Origin: Leptasterias polaris
Lineage: Eukaryota; Echinodermata; Asteroidea; Forcipulatida; Asteriidae
Length of the DNA: 64,000 nucleotides
Reading direction: 5' to 3'
Assembly (NCBI GenBank): GCA_037783415.1
Contig: JAZGTN010000058.1
Coordinates: 8,654,001 to 8,718,000, forward strand
Position 1 is the stretch's first letter. Every line of letters begins with the position of its first letter. The notes under the pieces are model-generated. The model had not been told where the DNA came from. It did not search any database and saw only the letters and a list, made by a program, of their open reading frames with translations. The position numbers and the translations under genes are program-made. Below are positions 25,501-40,500 of this stretch, one piece after another.

Positions 25501-28500
25501 TGCCGAAGTATAATCCCTTTTTCTTAAATGTTTTTATTATTTTTGTTATAATTATTATCGGTATTAAAAATTCAAACATCGCAGCCCAAGAGCTGAATTT
25601 TATGAAAAGACATGGATATACAGCAAGTGTTTAAAAAATATACACAAATTCATTCAAAAAAAAAAACGTGACTCACTGACTGTTCGCATAAAAACACTAA
25701 AGTCTTCAAAATATATATTTTCAAATAAATGTTTACGAAGAGCTGAATTGTGTTTACAAATAAACGTGACACATGTAGAAAAAACGTACAAGTATTTAAA
25801 CATAAATTCATTCAAATACACCGTTAAACAGTGCTAATCTTAAGGACCCAAACACCAAAATTACATACAGCACCGTATCTTGTAAGGTTTTTCTTTTTCC
25901 TTTACAGCTCGCTTCTCACGGTATACTGAAGTATGTTTTGCAAGGACTGCTTGGGGTAAACCAACGAGAGACATTATTCAGTTTGTGTGATGTCATCCGG
26001 GATCTGACTGATTACACCATTGACCTCAGCCAGCTGGATGGATTAGAATCAAAGATCCATGAAGTCCTTTCCCTGGTTGAGAGGGACTTTCCTCTGAGTA
26101 TACAGGTTGGTATAAAATAGCCTTCTTTCAAAGAGATCGTGGCTTAACGTACTGCCACAGGGCGACTAGAACCGGGACGATGCCTTTTTCAACTTGTCAG
26201 GAATGTTTTCCTTAGTTTTTAGATTTTGCCACCCTAAACTAAAGCAAAATACTCAACCAATCATAAGCGATTGGTTTAGCATACAAAACCCTGGCAAAGC
26301 ATCACCTCATCAATGTCCAATCGACGTTGCCTTTACAAGACCGCTTCTTAAGCCACGAAATGTCCCAATAAAACGCCTGATGTTGTGTTTTGTTTCCACA
26401 GACCCTATGCATGCACATCATGCACCACTCAGCAACAACACTGAAGAAGTTCGGCCCAGCAAGTTCTCTTTGGATGTATGGCTTTGAACGTTTCATGTCG
26501 TTTTTGAGCGGCCGAATTCACAACAGGAGGCAACCAGAAGCCACAGCTATTGAAGCATATAGGGTAAAATAAAATTAGCTGTTGCAAAACTGCTTTTGAA
26601 TCAAAATGACCTGTGGTATAAATAAAATAAGGTAAATTAAAAAGTCATAAAAAACTAGGAAACATTTCAAATAAGACCCTGGCAGAGTTTTTCTCAAAGG
26701 CTAAAGGAAAGCCTTTGATAAATAATGTACTCTCTCTCTCTCTAACATTAACCTCTAAAGTGCAATTTCACCATCTCTTTTTCATTTATCCATTCAACAT
26801 CAGATATACGAATTCAGCCAATTTATGACCATGGCTGGATTTCTTCCGGAGGGGAGTGTTTGTACCAGCAACAGTCTCGCTTGTCTGGCTGCATCAGAAG
26901 AACAAGATGGTAGGATACATATTTTTATTCTGTCAAGGGGATCTTATTACATCAAGAATGTGTACAATGTGTCTGACCATTGTGTACATTTTGAAGTTAT
27001 TTTTGTGAATGATTTAAACATTGATATTCACCCCTTTTTACATTTTAGCTATAAGTGTGTGCAACGACGTTGATTTTCATAAACTTCGAAGCGGAACTTG
27101 TGACTTCCTTCAAACATTTAAAAAACATTATATGATATTGAAAATATTCCATTGATACAAAATTCGGCATACCTTGAACCCCTAAATACTGGCTAAAAAT
27201 ACCAAATCACCAATTTTGAATTCCCACAATGCACTTCCAACTATATGTGACAGATTTCTATCACTGTTGGGGAAGAAAAATATCTTTTTTAATGAAATTG
27301 TGTTGAAAAATACCGACAAATCACCCCCAAAAAGAAAAATTTACAAAAAGTCAGAAAATTGGGTGGCGTCCAGGTACAGATGTCATACTGACGACAGTAA
27401 TCTATCTATGTGACTGATAGAACAGCGTTACAATATTATGCGGAAAAATATGTTAGGGGGCACACTGTACGAAGTGCAATAAAATGTCGCCCGCTGAAAA
27501 GTCGCACACTCACTGCGAGTCGTTTATAAAAACCATAAACGATTTCACAATTTTCACTCATTTGTTCATTTATCTCTTACAGCGGAGAGTTTTCATCTCG
27601 TGCAGGGCAAGCGACCTGTAAAGGACATCACTTTGAACGCTCAGGACAGAGAGGCACTGCAGGCAAATGGCATCACTGCAGAGACAACGACCAAGTTCTT
27701 TCTGGCACAAAGGGAACACCCAAGACACCAAAAGTACACCTGTCGTGAAATTGACACAGGCAATGCAATTGTATCATCGATGGTTGCTGGTCTTTTCACA
27801 ACAGGTGGAAATTTGGCAAACAAACTGGGTGAGGGGTACTTGTTCTTTGGACAGGTACTCCATTTCCTTTTGTGCCATACACCAGTTGGAGAGCGTCAAT
27901 ATGCCAAGGTAGAATGGATGGCAGCGCCAATCGAAGAGGATGTGAAGGGATTATGGAAAGTCCCTTCGCCGAACCAACTTTATAAAACATCACTAGTCCC
28001 AATATCCCAATTATCACCCCCATTAACTACAGCTGTAGACGGACTAGGTGCTCTGTGGATCCTTGACTTGAATAGACAGTACATAAGTTTTGTTGACAAT
28101 TAAAATGTTTGACAGCGAATTTCAAGCTATTATTATTATATGCATGAAAGATTGGAAAAACAAAAAAACGCATCTCGCATCTTGGTTTTCAGACCATATC
28201 AGTCCGCGCAAAGTGTAAATTATTATTATTGAACTGGTAGTTGGTCTTCCATTGACATTACAGTTAGCCGGTATTATTATTATTATTATTATTATTATTA
28301 CTGGTTTGGGCCTCTAGTTGGCTTTGATGGTTTTTGTGTGACCGGAACACTTTTAATAAAAAACAGTGGTTGAGGCTGTGGCATGAAATTTCAAACAAGG
28401 TTTCTAAGTCTATTAATGTTTGTACTTGTAATTATTTGCTTTTGACCTGATGAGGGGCAGCATGCCCACATGTAATGCGGTTGTTTCTTTTTGTTGCCCA

Positions 28501-31500
28501 TGGCCATTTTGCTTTTCTGATGAGGCGATGTGCATTGTTGAATAAATAAATAACAACTTTACTGATATATTATGGTCAATATTTCAGTTGTTGTCGAATG
28601 GTTCATTAAAACAGAGCTTTTGCCAGCTGCAGTCAAAAGCCGGGTTGTTACCTACCCCCAGACAAACAATTTGTTGCTCAAATAATCAGTTCTTTTTAAT
28701 ATCAAACCAGTTGAAAATGATGGTTCATGTTAAAGGGTGGGGGAGCTAGTATTCAGGCCAATGGGGGTGGGGCTTAATTTATCCAGTGATCTGCCAATGG
28801 TTGGGGTTTATTGAATTAAATAATTTACAAAACAACTTTTGACAAGGGAAAACAAACCTTGTCGAGTTTCCTATAAAGGAAGGTACATCAGTTATACTAA
28901 TATTTAATTCTTCCTGGGATATCTCACTGTAGTTGCAAAAAGGAGTCGTTTATATACTAACAAAAATTTAATGAATTTTAATATAAAGAGTTTCAATTCA
29001 ATTCAATTCAATTCAAATCTATTCAATCACATTGATAAAAACATGAAAATTAACTTCCCAGTGTATGAAATAACATTAAAAAGAAGCCTAAAGGCAATCA
29101 AAAACATGGTCTCTAAGAATTACGAATACAAAGATAAACTATATACATGTAAATAAAATATAAAATATGTATATAATATACAAACGAAAACCCCTTTAAA
29201 AATCACTAAAAAGGAGGAGAATGGCAAAACAAGAGTTTGGGAAAGGAATGGCAAAACAAGGGTTGGACGGCAGTGTGGATGGAGGCAAGGTTTGGAGCAG
29301 GGAAGGGGTGCGGGGAAGGGGGGGGGGAAAGGGTTGGATAGTGGACAGGGGTGGTAGAGGTAGAGAAGGAGAGGGAAAATACAAACCAAATTTACCTTGA
29401 GAAACTAAGATTAAAAATTTGAATAGCCCATGGTAAAAATGAAGATTTTAGTCTGTTTGTTTTGAGAGCAAGTTGGCGTACCCTACCAGATCGGTTCTGA
29501 ATAATGAATGGGTTGAGAGGATGGGTTGAGTCTGACAATATTTCATTGAATTTGTTTGTGACACGATTCTATAGGGTAGATGCCATGCCAAAGTGTCACC
29601 TGTACTTCACAATAGGCCTATTGTTGGAACGTTCAAATAACGGAAGGGAGTAAGTGTAAGATTCGTTACAAAACTTCGTAAAGATTAATTTTTTTGCTGC
29701 AACCATGCTCTATGCTGCAACTGACAACAAAATAGTGAAACTAATTATAAACTAATAAAAACAAGGGAAAAAACTGATTGAGGTGCTCAAATATGTACCA
29801 AAGATAAATAAAGGACTACATGTACGTGGGTTTTTGCTGGATAATTGGTAGCTGTTTTAAACTGTAAAATTCAAAGGCAATATATGAATTGTACTAAATT
29901 TGGTTTGAGATGTCGCGTCAACTGCCTGAACTTGGTGGAAAATGCATGTTTTCATAAAAGTTAAGGGGAAAAAATTATGACAAAAAATGTTGAATTTTTG
30001 ACATATTGTCTCCAGCACTGAAAAGAGTATATGAATGTATAGCTTTTGGGTTATAAAATGCAAAGGCAATATATGAATTGTACTAAATTTGGTTTATTAT
30101 ATACTTTATTTATTAGTCCCACCGTGCCTTACGAGGGTAGTGGTGGCGCGGCGGCCGGGTGTGCAACCCCCAAAACATAAGAATTAAACCATTGTCACAT
30201 GCTTTCATGTTCGAGTCACTGGCTGATTTCAATAATTTCACATACATGTTGGTGTTTTGCAAACTGTTGCAATAACCATGGAGGAAGAAATAACACAAGG
30301 TAAAGTTTCTGGTGCGACACTTTATCCCTAAAAGAACCAATTCTTTATTCGCATTCCATTCCATTTTGGGGGGGGGGGTTGCGTGTGTGTATGGCCGGCT
30401 GACGGCATTTTCATTGTAAAGCAACTGTAAACCAAACGTGACCCCTTTGCTCGGATATGCAAAGTATTTGTCTGCAAGGTCTTCCATGCATGGTGTAGCT
30501 AGTAAAAGGTTACACATTGGGTGTTGTTAATCAAGCTTCGTATACCACACAAAAGCTGCGGAACCTCACTCAAGTTGCCTAACATTGTTGTTTTTATGAG
30601 GTGCGAAAGCTTGCTTTTCCAGCCCGGATCTGCAAAGTATTTAAGGGACAGCAAGTCTTTAATCGAAGTAACTCAGTCAAGAATGTTCTCTTCTCCCAGA
30701 AAAAACGAAAGAATTGCTGTGTATAGAAAACAAAATGCGTGGACACACTTCAATCCTGATCCGTTGATTTTGTGAACAATGAGGGAAATTAAATACACGT
30801 GAACTAACACTCAAAAAGAAAAATTGATTGAAAAAAAAAAAAAAAAAAACACTAAGCAGAAACTAATCATGCCAATCGGTATTGTTAGAAAATAATGTCG
30901 AGGCACTCTACGTTGTTGTCCAATAAACAAACGTGATGAGAAATTTCCAATAATAAGTTAAACCAAAATATCCCCTCCATGTCTGTTTGATGTGATTTTA
31001 TCGCAGGTGTTTGATTTTTGAAAATTTAGTGAAGTTTTAACAAACCATTAAAAAAAAAAGTTTTCTTTTTCAAAGGAACAAAATTGTAGAGACTGGATGT
31101 ACCTTATCTTCTCTACTTTTGCTCATGTTTCTATTTTAAGCTTTACCCACTCTCTGTTGAAAACTTAAGTGGTAAGAAATCATCATGCAACGTCGTAACA
31201 GTGAAGTTGATTAAACATTTTGCAGATGGAGACAAAATAAAAAATAAAATAAATGCTAGCACTAGTACATGTATAGTAGTACACCGTGCATTATGTGGAA
31301 ACCTGTTTTCTTCAGTGGATGTTTTGACCATGCCTTGCCAGTGCGACTCTTCCTTAATAGCAAGATGTTTATTAGAGATTTGCATACCAAATGAGCTCCA
31401 TAGCGTTGTGTAGCTAATTCAAGTTTATGGCTGGCTTGTATTTATTAAACCCCTGCCACCCTGAACAGAGATTCTTGGAAGATAGATTTTCTCTTAAGTG

Positions 31501-34500
31501 TTCCCTAGCATAGTTGTGTACACAATAAATGCCTTGTACCACATTGTGCAAATCTTAAGTCTTAGTCCTTGCTCTATGGTCTTATTATGGAGGTGCTCTT
31601 ATGCATATCTTCGTTTGTAGCATGTATTCTTATTAATTGTTTTCCTTTTACATTTTTCTTTGATGTTAAATTATTTACTTGCCCGCAATTTTTAAAGTGC
31701 TGTTATTTTTATTTTTTTAAATTTTTTAGCAACTTAGATTGTTCTTTTATAAACCTTGATTTGTATCATACAAATCCTTGGGCTACCACTTGTTGCAACA
31801 TTTTTCATCAGTTTGCTTTGACTTCACCTATACTGCTGTAAACTTCATAAATTGCTTGCACAGATCACCCGACATCGTTTTAGCAAAACATTAGTTTGTT
31901 TTGTTTTTGTTTTGACGGAATACCACAAAATTGTAGAGACTGAATACAGCCTATCCACTCCACTTTTACCGGCTCTCTGTTAAAAAAATCAGTGTTTATA
32001 AATCATCATGCAACATCATAACAATAATAATTTTAAGTTAATTTAAAAACAATGGACGAACAGAACTTGCAAATCCTGCTTGACTACAGGAACAACAGTC
32101 GGGTATACAAAATTAAAGAAAATATCAGGGCTTGTATATATCAAGACGAGAAAAATACTAATCTCTCTGTATCCTTCTGCCATAACAAACTAGACTTTGA
32201 TCACTCCTTGTTGCAAAACTTTTACCACGGAAACTGTAGATACTTTTTACCCGCTCCCCGTTAAAAAAATGTAGTGTTACGAAAATGATCATGTCAAATC
32301 GTAACAGTATTTTAAGTTGATTTTAAATGTTTGCATTTGGAGAAAAAATACCAATTTAAGTAAATTGAATTCATTTTCTCTAATCAAATGTCAAGGAACA
32401 TTAAACACACCGTAAGTTTTCTTCAGTAACCCGGCCGGGCTTTCACTCCAGTAATAACCTAGCCGGGCGCACGACGAGGGCGACGGCCTATGCAAGCGCG
32501 CTGGTCTGTGAAACCCGGTCTTCATGCAAATCCTTGGGGTACCTTTTGTCGCAACATTGTTCTTCATAACTTTTCTTTGACTTAACTTATACTGTTGTAA
32601 GATTCCGAAATTACTAGCACAGATCACCCGACATCATGGCCAAATTTTTGTTAACTTTAAGCAAAGCACTAGGATTTGTTTCCTTTTCGAAGGAATACCA
32701 CGAAATTGTAGAGACTTTTTACCCGCTCTCTGTTAACAAATTCAGTGTTTAGAAAATCATCATGTCAAATCGTAACAAAATTTTCAGTTGTTTTTAAATT
32801 TTTGCATTTGCGGAAAACATACCCAGTTAAATACCCAAAAATACCAAATTGGCTCAGTTTTCTCTGCAAGTTTTCAGCGTAAGTTTGCTTCAGTAACCCG
32901 GCCGGGCGTACGACAAGGGCGACGGCCTGGACTGTCTCTGCAAACGCGCTGGTCTGTGAAGCCCGGTCTTATGCAAATCCTTGGGCTATCATGTTGCAAC
33001 ATTTTTCTTCTTGAGAGAACGTTGGAAAACTTGTAATTTAAAACTTGTAATTTAACCTAGAACTCTCCCCAAATTTATGAGTTATAGACCTAGTAAAGCT
33101 ACCTTGTTTGGTAGATACGTGCGCTATATAAGACTTCGATATTATTATTATTATTTTGTCAAGGCTAGATTTTCTGAGACACTAAGTATTTGAGTTGCTA
33201 TCTATGCTATTTTCTAGGTTTAGTTTGGAGGCACGTTTATCTGTACCTTGACCAAACTTTTGTCTCATGAGTGAGCTTTTGTCAGTATGTCACTGGTCTT
33301 TAACTAAGTGTCAATGCTTTTTGACTAACTTGAGAAAGAAGAAGAGTTTTTGTAACCTTATAGTCTGAACTTACTTACATTGATAAACTTTTCTAAGGTT
33401 CTTAATAGTATTTTCTAAAATTTAGTCTAAATGCTATGTATGTGAGAACCTGATTTCTTCAGTAGGGCCTACTGACCATGCCTTGCTAGTGCATCACTTT
33501 TCTCAGGATGTTTATTTAGAGATTTGCATACATAATGAGCTCCATAGGGTTGTGCAGCTTCTTCAAGTTTATGGCTGGTTTTTATTACTTAATCCCCTGC
33601 CACCTTGGCCAGATCCTTTGTTATTTAGATTTTTTTAGGTGTCTTGGAGGAATGATTTTCTCTGAAGTGTTCCCAGCCTAGTTTTATACAGGAATGTGTT
33701 GTACATACATGTAGTATATTTCTAAATGCATATTTTCTTCACATTTATTTGTAACTTTTATCTTTAATCATGTTCTTTTTACATTTCTCTTTATTTACAG
33801 GCTATTCATGTATCTGTTTTGAATGTGCTTTACAGAGTAATTCGCTATTAGTGCTGTGTTGGTTTTTCCCTTTTTTTTAAGTCTTGACTTTATCTTTGAT
33901 TAATATTTACTAAGACTTAAGTTGATTTGTCTGGGTGTTTTCTACATCAGTATTCAAAGGTTTTAAATTAAAATTCATTTTGTTGTTATGGTACAAATTT
34001 AGTGTTTTTGCCCCAGTTATTTAAGGAAGATCTGCGACTCATCATTTAGATCCTTGGTCCTCACTGCAATTCCCGTAACTTTATTAGATTTTGTTGAAAG
34101 ATCCTCATGTACACGACATGCAATACCAATGTAGCAACGTTATTTTAGCTGGTCCCGCACATGCAGCTTAGTAACCCATAGGCACATTTCCAAAGGAAAT
34201 TAGAACGTCATTAGAAACAGCAGATCGGTCATTGGACTATAAAGCGGATGTGCTGAGCATGCAGCCGCTGGAATTTGAAATCGACGAACTGTGCAAAATT
34301 ATTACATGAGTATCAATCATGCAAGCCAGCCAGTGTGTCTCTATTCGACATTATTCCAAGCTGAACAAGTTTCGTCACAAACGCGGGTTGGTTGATACAT
34401 TGTCCGCGCTCTATATGAACAACAACCCGGAGATATAGAAGTCACCAGTTTTTGTGATGACAACTATTGATCTCTATAATGACTTAGAACATATAGGCAT

Positions 34501-37500
34501 AAATATTTGATTCATGAAAGTTAAGCTTAGCTATGGATCATTCTGACTTTGACACAAAAAGGACATGGACAGAGTCAAGACTCTTGTAGGCTTTCGCCCG
34601 ACCTTGTTCTGGTGGTCTGGTTTTGCTCTCACTCTAGTGTCATGGAAGACAAAGACGGTCTACCCGTTAGATTCTGCCTTTGATTATGTACAGCTTCTTC
34701 TTCTACAACAGTTTCAGGGTCAGCATCTTTTTCGAAGGAGTACCACGAAATTGTAGAGACTGGTAAAAGTGGAGAGGAGAAGCTGCATTCAAAATGCAGC
34801 TTATCCTCTCCACTTTTACCCGCTCTCTGTTAAAAAACTTAGTGTTTAGGAAATCATCATCTTAAATCGTAACAATATTTTAAATTGATTTTAGGTTTTT
34901 GCATTTGGAGAAAATATACAAAATTAAGTAAATTGGCTTAATGTTTTCTGATCATATGTAAGGAACATTACACACAAGTTTTCATTGTAAGTTTGCTTCA
35001 GTTGCCCGGTCGGGCGTTCGCTCCAGTAACTAGGCCCGGCGTACGACGAGGGCAACGGCCTGAACCGTATATGTATGCGCGCTGGTTTGTGAAACCTGGT
35101 CTCCTGCAAATCCCTTTGATCGCAACATAATATGTTGCGATCAAAGGGATTTGCAGGATTTATGTACATATTATGTACATAAATATAAAACATATATAAC
35201 TAAATCACATCTTATGTTACAATTTTACCATATTATCACTTTCATCGAAATCTGCCAAATAATTATAACAAAAAAATGATAAAAGAGGGCGCACTCTCAT
35301 CTGGTTCTATTCACAAATCACGCACAAATTTATATACAAACGTCAGGCAACAAGACAGGATGAAGCAGACGACACAGCGCTCGATGATGACCTTTTTCTG
35401 ACAAACAAGCAAATTACGAAATTGTAGAGACTGAATGCAGCTTATCCTGTCCACTTGCATCCATCGTTGTTAACTATTCAGTGTTTAACAATCATATTGC
35501 AACATCGGAACAGTATTTTAAGTTGATTTTAAATTTGTGCAGTTGGAGAATAAATACCCAATTATGTAAATTGGCTTAATTTTCTCTGATCAAATGTAAA
35601 GGAACACAACACACAAGTTTTCAGCGTAAGTTTACTTCACTTATACTGCTGTAAGTTTCAGAAATTACTAGCACAGATCACCCGACATCATGGCCAAATT
35701 TTTGTTAACTTTAAGCAAAGCACTAGGATTTGTTTCCTTTTCGAAGGAATACCACGAAATTGTAGAGACTTTTTACCCGCTCTCTGTTAACAAATTCAGT
35801 GTTTAGAAAATCATCATGTCAAATCGTAACAAAATTTTCAGTTGTTTTTAAATTTTTGCATTTGCGGAAAACATACCCAGTTAAATACCCAAAAATACCA
35901 AATTGGCTCAGTTTTCTCTGCAAGTTTTCAGCGTAAGTTTGCTTCAGTAACCCGGCCGGGCGTACGACAAGGGCGACGGCCTGGACTGTCTCTGCAAACG
36001 CGCTGGTCTGTGAAGCCCGGTCTTATGCAAATCCTTGGGCTATCATGTTGCAACATTTTTCTTCTTGAGAGAACGTTGGAAAACTTGTAATTTAAAACTT
36101 GTAATTTAACCTAGAACTCTCCCCAAATTTATGAGTTATAGACCTAGTAAAGCTACCTTGTTTGGTAGATACGTGCGCTATATAAGACTTCGATATTATT
36201 ATTATTATTTTGTCAAGGCTAGATTTTCTGAGACACTAAGTATTTGAGTTGCTATCTATGCTATTTTCTAGGTTTAGTTTGGAGGCACGTTTATCTGTAC
36301 CTTGACCAAACTTTTGTCTCATGAGTGAGCTTTTGTCAGTATGTCACTGGTCTTTAACTAAGTGTCAATGCTTTTTGACTAACTTGAGAAAGAAGAAGAG
36401 TTTTTGTAACCTTATAGTCTGAACTTACTTACATTGATAAACTTTTCTAAGGTTCTTAATAGTATTTTCTAAAATTTAGTCTAAATGCTATGTATGTGAG
36501 AACCTGATTTCTTCAGTAGGGCCTACTGACCATGCCTTGCTAGTGCATCACTTTTCTCAGGATGTTTATTTAGAGATTTGCATACATAATGAGCTCCATA
36601 GGGTTGTGCAGCTTCTTCAAGTTTATGGCTGGTTTTTATTACTTAATCCCCTGCCACCTTGGCCAGATCCTTTGTTATTTAGATTTTTTTAGGTGTCTTG
36701 GAGGAATGATTTTCTCTGAAGTGTTCCCAGCCTAGTTTTATACAGGAATGTGTTGTACATACATGTAGTATATTTCTAAATGCATATTTTCTTCACATTT
36801 ATTTGTAACTTTTATCTTTAATCATGTTCTTTTTACATTTCTCTTTATTTACAGGCTATTCATGTATCTGCTCATTTTCTTCACCATCATCTCTATCATT
36901 TTTGGCGAAATGCCTCAATTTCTCCCTGGTTGAACACGCCAGTCAGGGTTTCAACACATCGTCTTCTTAGATTTGAAATTTTATTTTCAGTTTCGAATTG
37001 TATTTCGTCACTTCTCCCCCCTCGCGATCTTGAAGATGTCCTCCACTAAATAATAAAGCTATCAAGTAACAATGCCTTCCTAGTAAAATGATTTGATTTT
37101 TATAAAACGGTCGTCAATGTTGTATCCCTGTTTTGTGAGAAATATTTCAAAAGGGCGCCAGCCTTTACTTTTTGTTATATTCTCTTGTCCCAGATATATC
37201 AGTGCTTTTTCAGTTTCTATAAAGGTTTCATCATTCACACGAGATGCTCCAACAAAAAATTGCCAAAAAGCGAACGAAACCATGCATTATGATTATGTCG
37301 GTTCAAAAGCCGCCTTAATTAAAAAAGAAAAGAACAAATAATATTACTCCAGTAAGAAAGAAGAAAAAATGTAATTTTAATGTATACATATTTCTTAAGT
37401 TAAAGTTATAATTATTAACTTGTATGCAAGCTTCGGAATCGTGAGTTCACAAATACGGCCAGTGATGATAATCGTCAAAATTTGGTGATCGCTCAATCCG

Positions 37501-40500
37501 TTCCGAAGTTAAACAGGACTGAGGCAACCAATATTGTTTGACGGGCAGGCATACTATGGATATATTCACCGTATTGGTTGTGTATGTATTGGTTGTGTAC
37601 GGTACAAACAAATGTGGTTACGTAACACTACAGACAAGGTCACATACCTCTATGGTTATTTTGAGCATCGATGACCTTGTTAGCTAGCTGCGCCCGATTT
37701 GTACGTGAACTGCTGGTGACTGCATGTGTGCTTCTATTGGCCAACGATTAATATACATGGTCTAGAGTTACCCATCATTGGCCCACGCAGGTTTGTGCAC
37801 GAACCGCAGTGCCATTGGTTGTGCACAAACAGGTTTGTACACAAACCACCATGCCATTGGTCCGTGTACGTCACTTTTAGCGAGAGTGTCCGACCATGGA
37901 GCCTCCATGGTCCGACCACATGGAGCCTCCATGGTCCGACCATGGAGCCTCCATGGTCCGACCATGGAGGAAGTATATAGCATCTATTCGCAATAAATAC
38001 AGTCCGGCCGGCGCGCCTTGATCAAGGCGCCAGCGGTGACGGTATTTAAGATGATTTCAGTCATGGGTGAAAAAAAAAATTCTGCTTCAGTGTTAGCGAG
38101 AAATCGACTTGAAATGGTCAGTTTCCAGCAGAAAGTCACTGATTGGACAATCCTGCTCTTGTTGTACAAGTTATGCAACCTTATCGGCCACTGCTCTTTT
38201 TAGAAGGTTAAAACTGGATAGTTCTTGCGCGGTATGTAATCGATTTTCGTTGTCTCGGGGAGATTACTACAAACAGTCGGGCCGTCAACCACCATCAACT
38301 ATTTTTCCCCTCTCAAACAATTTTGTACTGTATTTCTGTGGTATTTGGAATATGTTTCAATATGTGCTACGTTGCACAATTTACACTTTGCGCGGACTGC
38401 TATACGATCTGAAACAAACGTGTTTCTTTTTTGCATGATCTCTAGTGGAAAGCTATAAAAAATAAACAAACGAACGTTAGCTGTATGGGGGATCCCATTT
38501 CTCTAATTGATGACGTAACTTGTTAATTAAGTTTTGTAAAAGATTGCTTTTATCTTTTATTCATGTTTCTCTAAGTAAATTTGCAAACCTGACCACATTG
38601 CGATCGCCGAAATATGAAGTTTGCGCACCCCGTGCAGATTTGTTTGCGCAAGGATTGAAGTTTGCGCTCGACACATACATACTACTAGTCGTCCGACGCT
38701 GGTAGTGCATAACTCAAAATAAACCTCTTTTGTAGTAGAATACTGGTAGTTTATGAAACAGTAATGTGATTAATATCAATGTCACAACATACAACTTGAA
38801 TAAAATGGCTTAGTAACTCTGTTATTATTACCAAAAGCCGATTTTTGTGTGTGTCTCTGTCGGTCGCGGCATGTATTTGCACGTAGTTTGCCATCAGCTC
38901 AGCCGTGACCACATGTAAACATTGGTCGCGCAAACGGTCTATGATTGGCAGTTTTGCGTGCGAATTTCTAGGTTGATAAAAACTCGCCTGGCCGCCCGGC
39001 GGCTGCGGGGCTCCTCAAGGGTTGTGCAAAAACATGTGTCCACACAAAATCATTGTTCATGTTGTAGTAATAATTCTACCTCCATCATGGTAGCCTTGCT
39101 CTATGATGTATTGGTAGTAGTAGTGGTAGTACGTCGTCGTTGCATGAGGTGGCATTCCCTTGCACAACGCGTAATGGCCAAGTTTTATTTCAAAGTGGCG
39201 GCAAATAGGAAGGATGATCTGGAAATTTCCCCAATATCCCTAGTTATTCACTACATTTTGTAGCAAACGACTGTGCAACTATTTTTATGATTATTTAGTA
39301 GTACTGTACAGAAATGTACAAGGAATCCTACAATCACAGTTAATCTGATTAAACTCGTAAAGAACTGTAAAACATTCTTTTCACTACCAACCTATAAAAT
39401 CATAATCCCTTTAGCTGTTTGGAGACCGTTAGGTCTAAAGCACTCCGTTGAATCCACGACCTGCTATTGTTGGTCCGAACAATGGTTACCTTACAAATGA
39501 CAAAAGGATTTAATCCTCGGTGAAACTACGGTGAGCCTTGGTGAAACTACGGTGAGCAATCTGATCATTTCTAACAGAGGGTAAATCAACGGAGCGAACT
39601 CCGTTAAAGTGAAACAACGGTAATAGTTATATTTTAACGGAGGAGGTTTTCAACCCCCCCAAAACAGGGTTTTCTGCTGGATTTTTTTTCGGTGTTTGCA
39701 TTTGCACCCATTGAGAACTAATGAATAGCCTAGGTCTATTTTCTTGAGATTTTAGGCTGTTGGTATAGTATCATAAATTAGCCGAGGAAGGAAGGAGCCT
39801 TAGGCTATCGAAGTACAATGTTGTTAGGCCTACTAATTTCGGTCCAATAATGTCCAAAACTTGGCAATTGTATAGGCCTAGGCTACTCCTAGAACTATAT
39901 GAGGTTCATTCCGCTATCGTCTCCATTACCCTCATACTCATAGGGTGACATGTACAAAATCCTATTCGAAACTTTTTTCCCTTCACGTTTCTGCACCTAC
40001 AGTTAATTTCCCAAACCGGATCTCGCCAAAATTAGGCTCTATGTGTTCCTTATACTCTCATCGAGCTCGGGTTGGGTCCAGAAAATCCACTCCGCAAAAC
40101 AAAAGTTGCAAAAAGTGATAAATTCTCACCGTTTTCAGAATCCTCGCCTTCCGTTAACAAAATGGCCGCCGTTGCAATTTTCCTCCTGGTAATGCTTCGC
40201 GCTACGCTGGTAACGATTATCAACGATTCACGTATACAGAACATTGGTTGTTGTGGACCAGCATTGCGCCTATGATTGTATACGTGAACCGTTGGATTTG
40301 TTACCAGTGTAGCACGCAGCATTACCAGCTCAAAAATTTCAACGGCGGCCATTTTGTTAACGGAAGGCGAGGATTCTGAAAACGGTGAGAATTTATCACT
40401 TTTTGCAACTTTTGTTTTGCGGAGTGGATTTTCTGGACCCAACCCGAGCTCGATGAGAGTATAAGGAACACATAGAGCCTAATTTTGGCGAGATCCATTT

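Larger units (their letters stand above)
31080..35840. repeat. Dispersed module repeated about seven times
   Basis: A module starting near AAATTGTAGAGACT, passing through TTACCCGCTCTCTGTTAA and then CAGTGTTTA, AATCATCATG and CGTAACA, recurs near 31,085, 31,930, 32,235, 32,700, 34,750, 35,415 and 35,755. GC-rich segments between copies (GTAACCCGGCCGGGCGTACG; GCGCTGGTCTGTGAA) also recur at 32,430, 32,895, 35,005 and 35,947. Non-coding. Confidence 0.8.

Noticed and set aside
30113..30517. 134-codon minus-strand frame
   Set aside because: No recognisable motif, no splice context, and it includes a G-run; chance ORF.
32788..33036. 82-codon frame repeated at 35,842
   Set aside because: Identical only because the 1.2-kb segment is duplicated. 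No family or codon signature.
32607..36870. LTR pair of a second retrotransposon
   Set aside because: Copies lack TG/CA ends, primer site, purine tract and target duplication, and the sequence between them has no coding capacity.
40050..40442. 130-codon frame (and its + strand twin at 40,072)
   Set aside because: Both come from the arms of a palindrome; the identical peptide on both strands shows it is not a gene.
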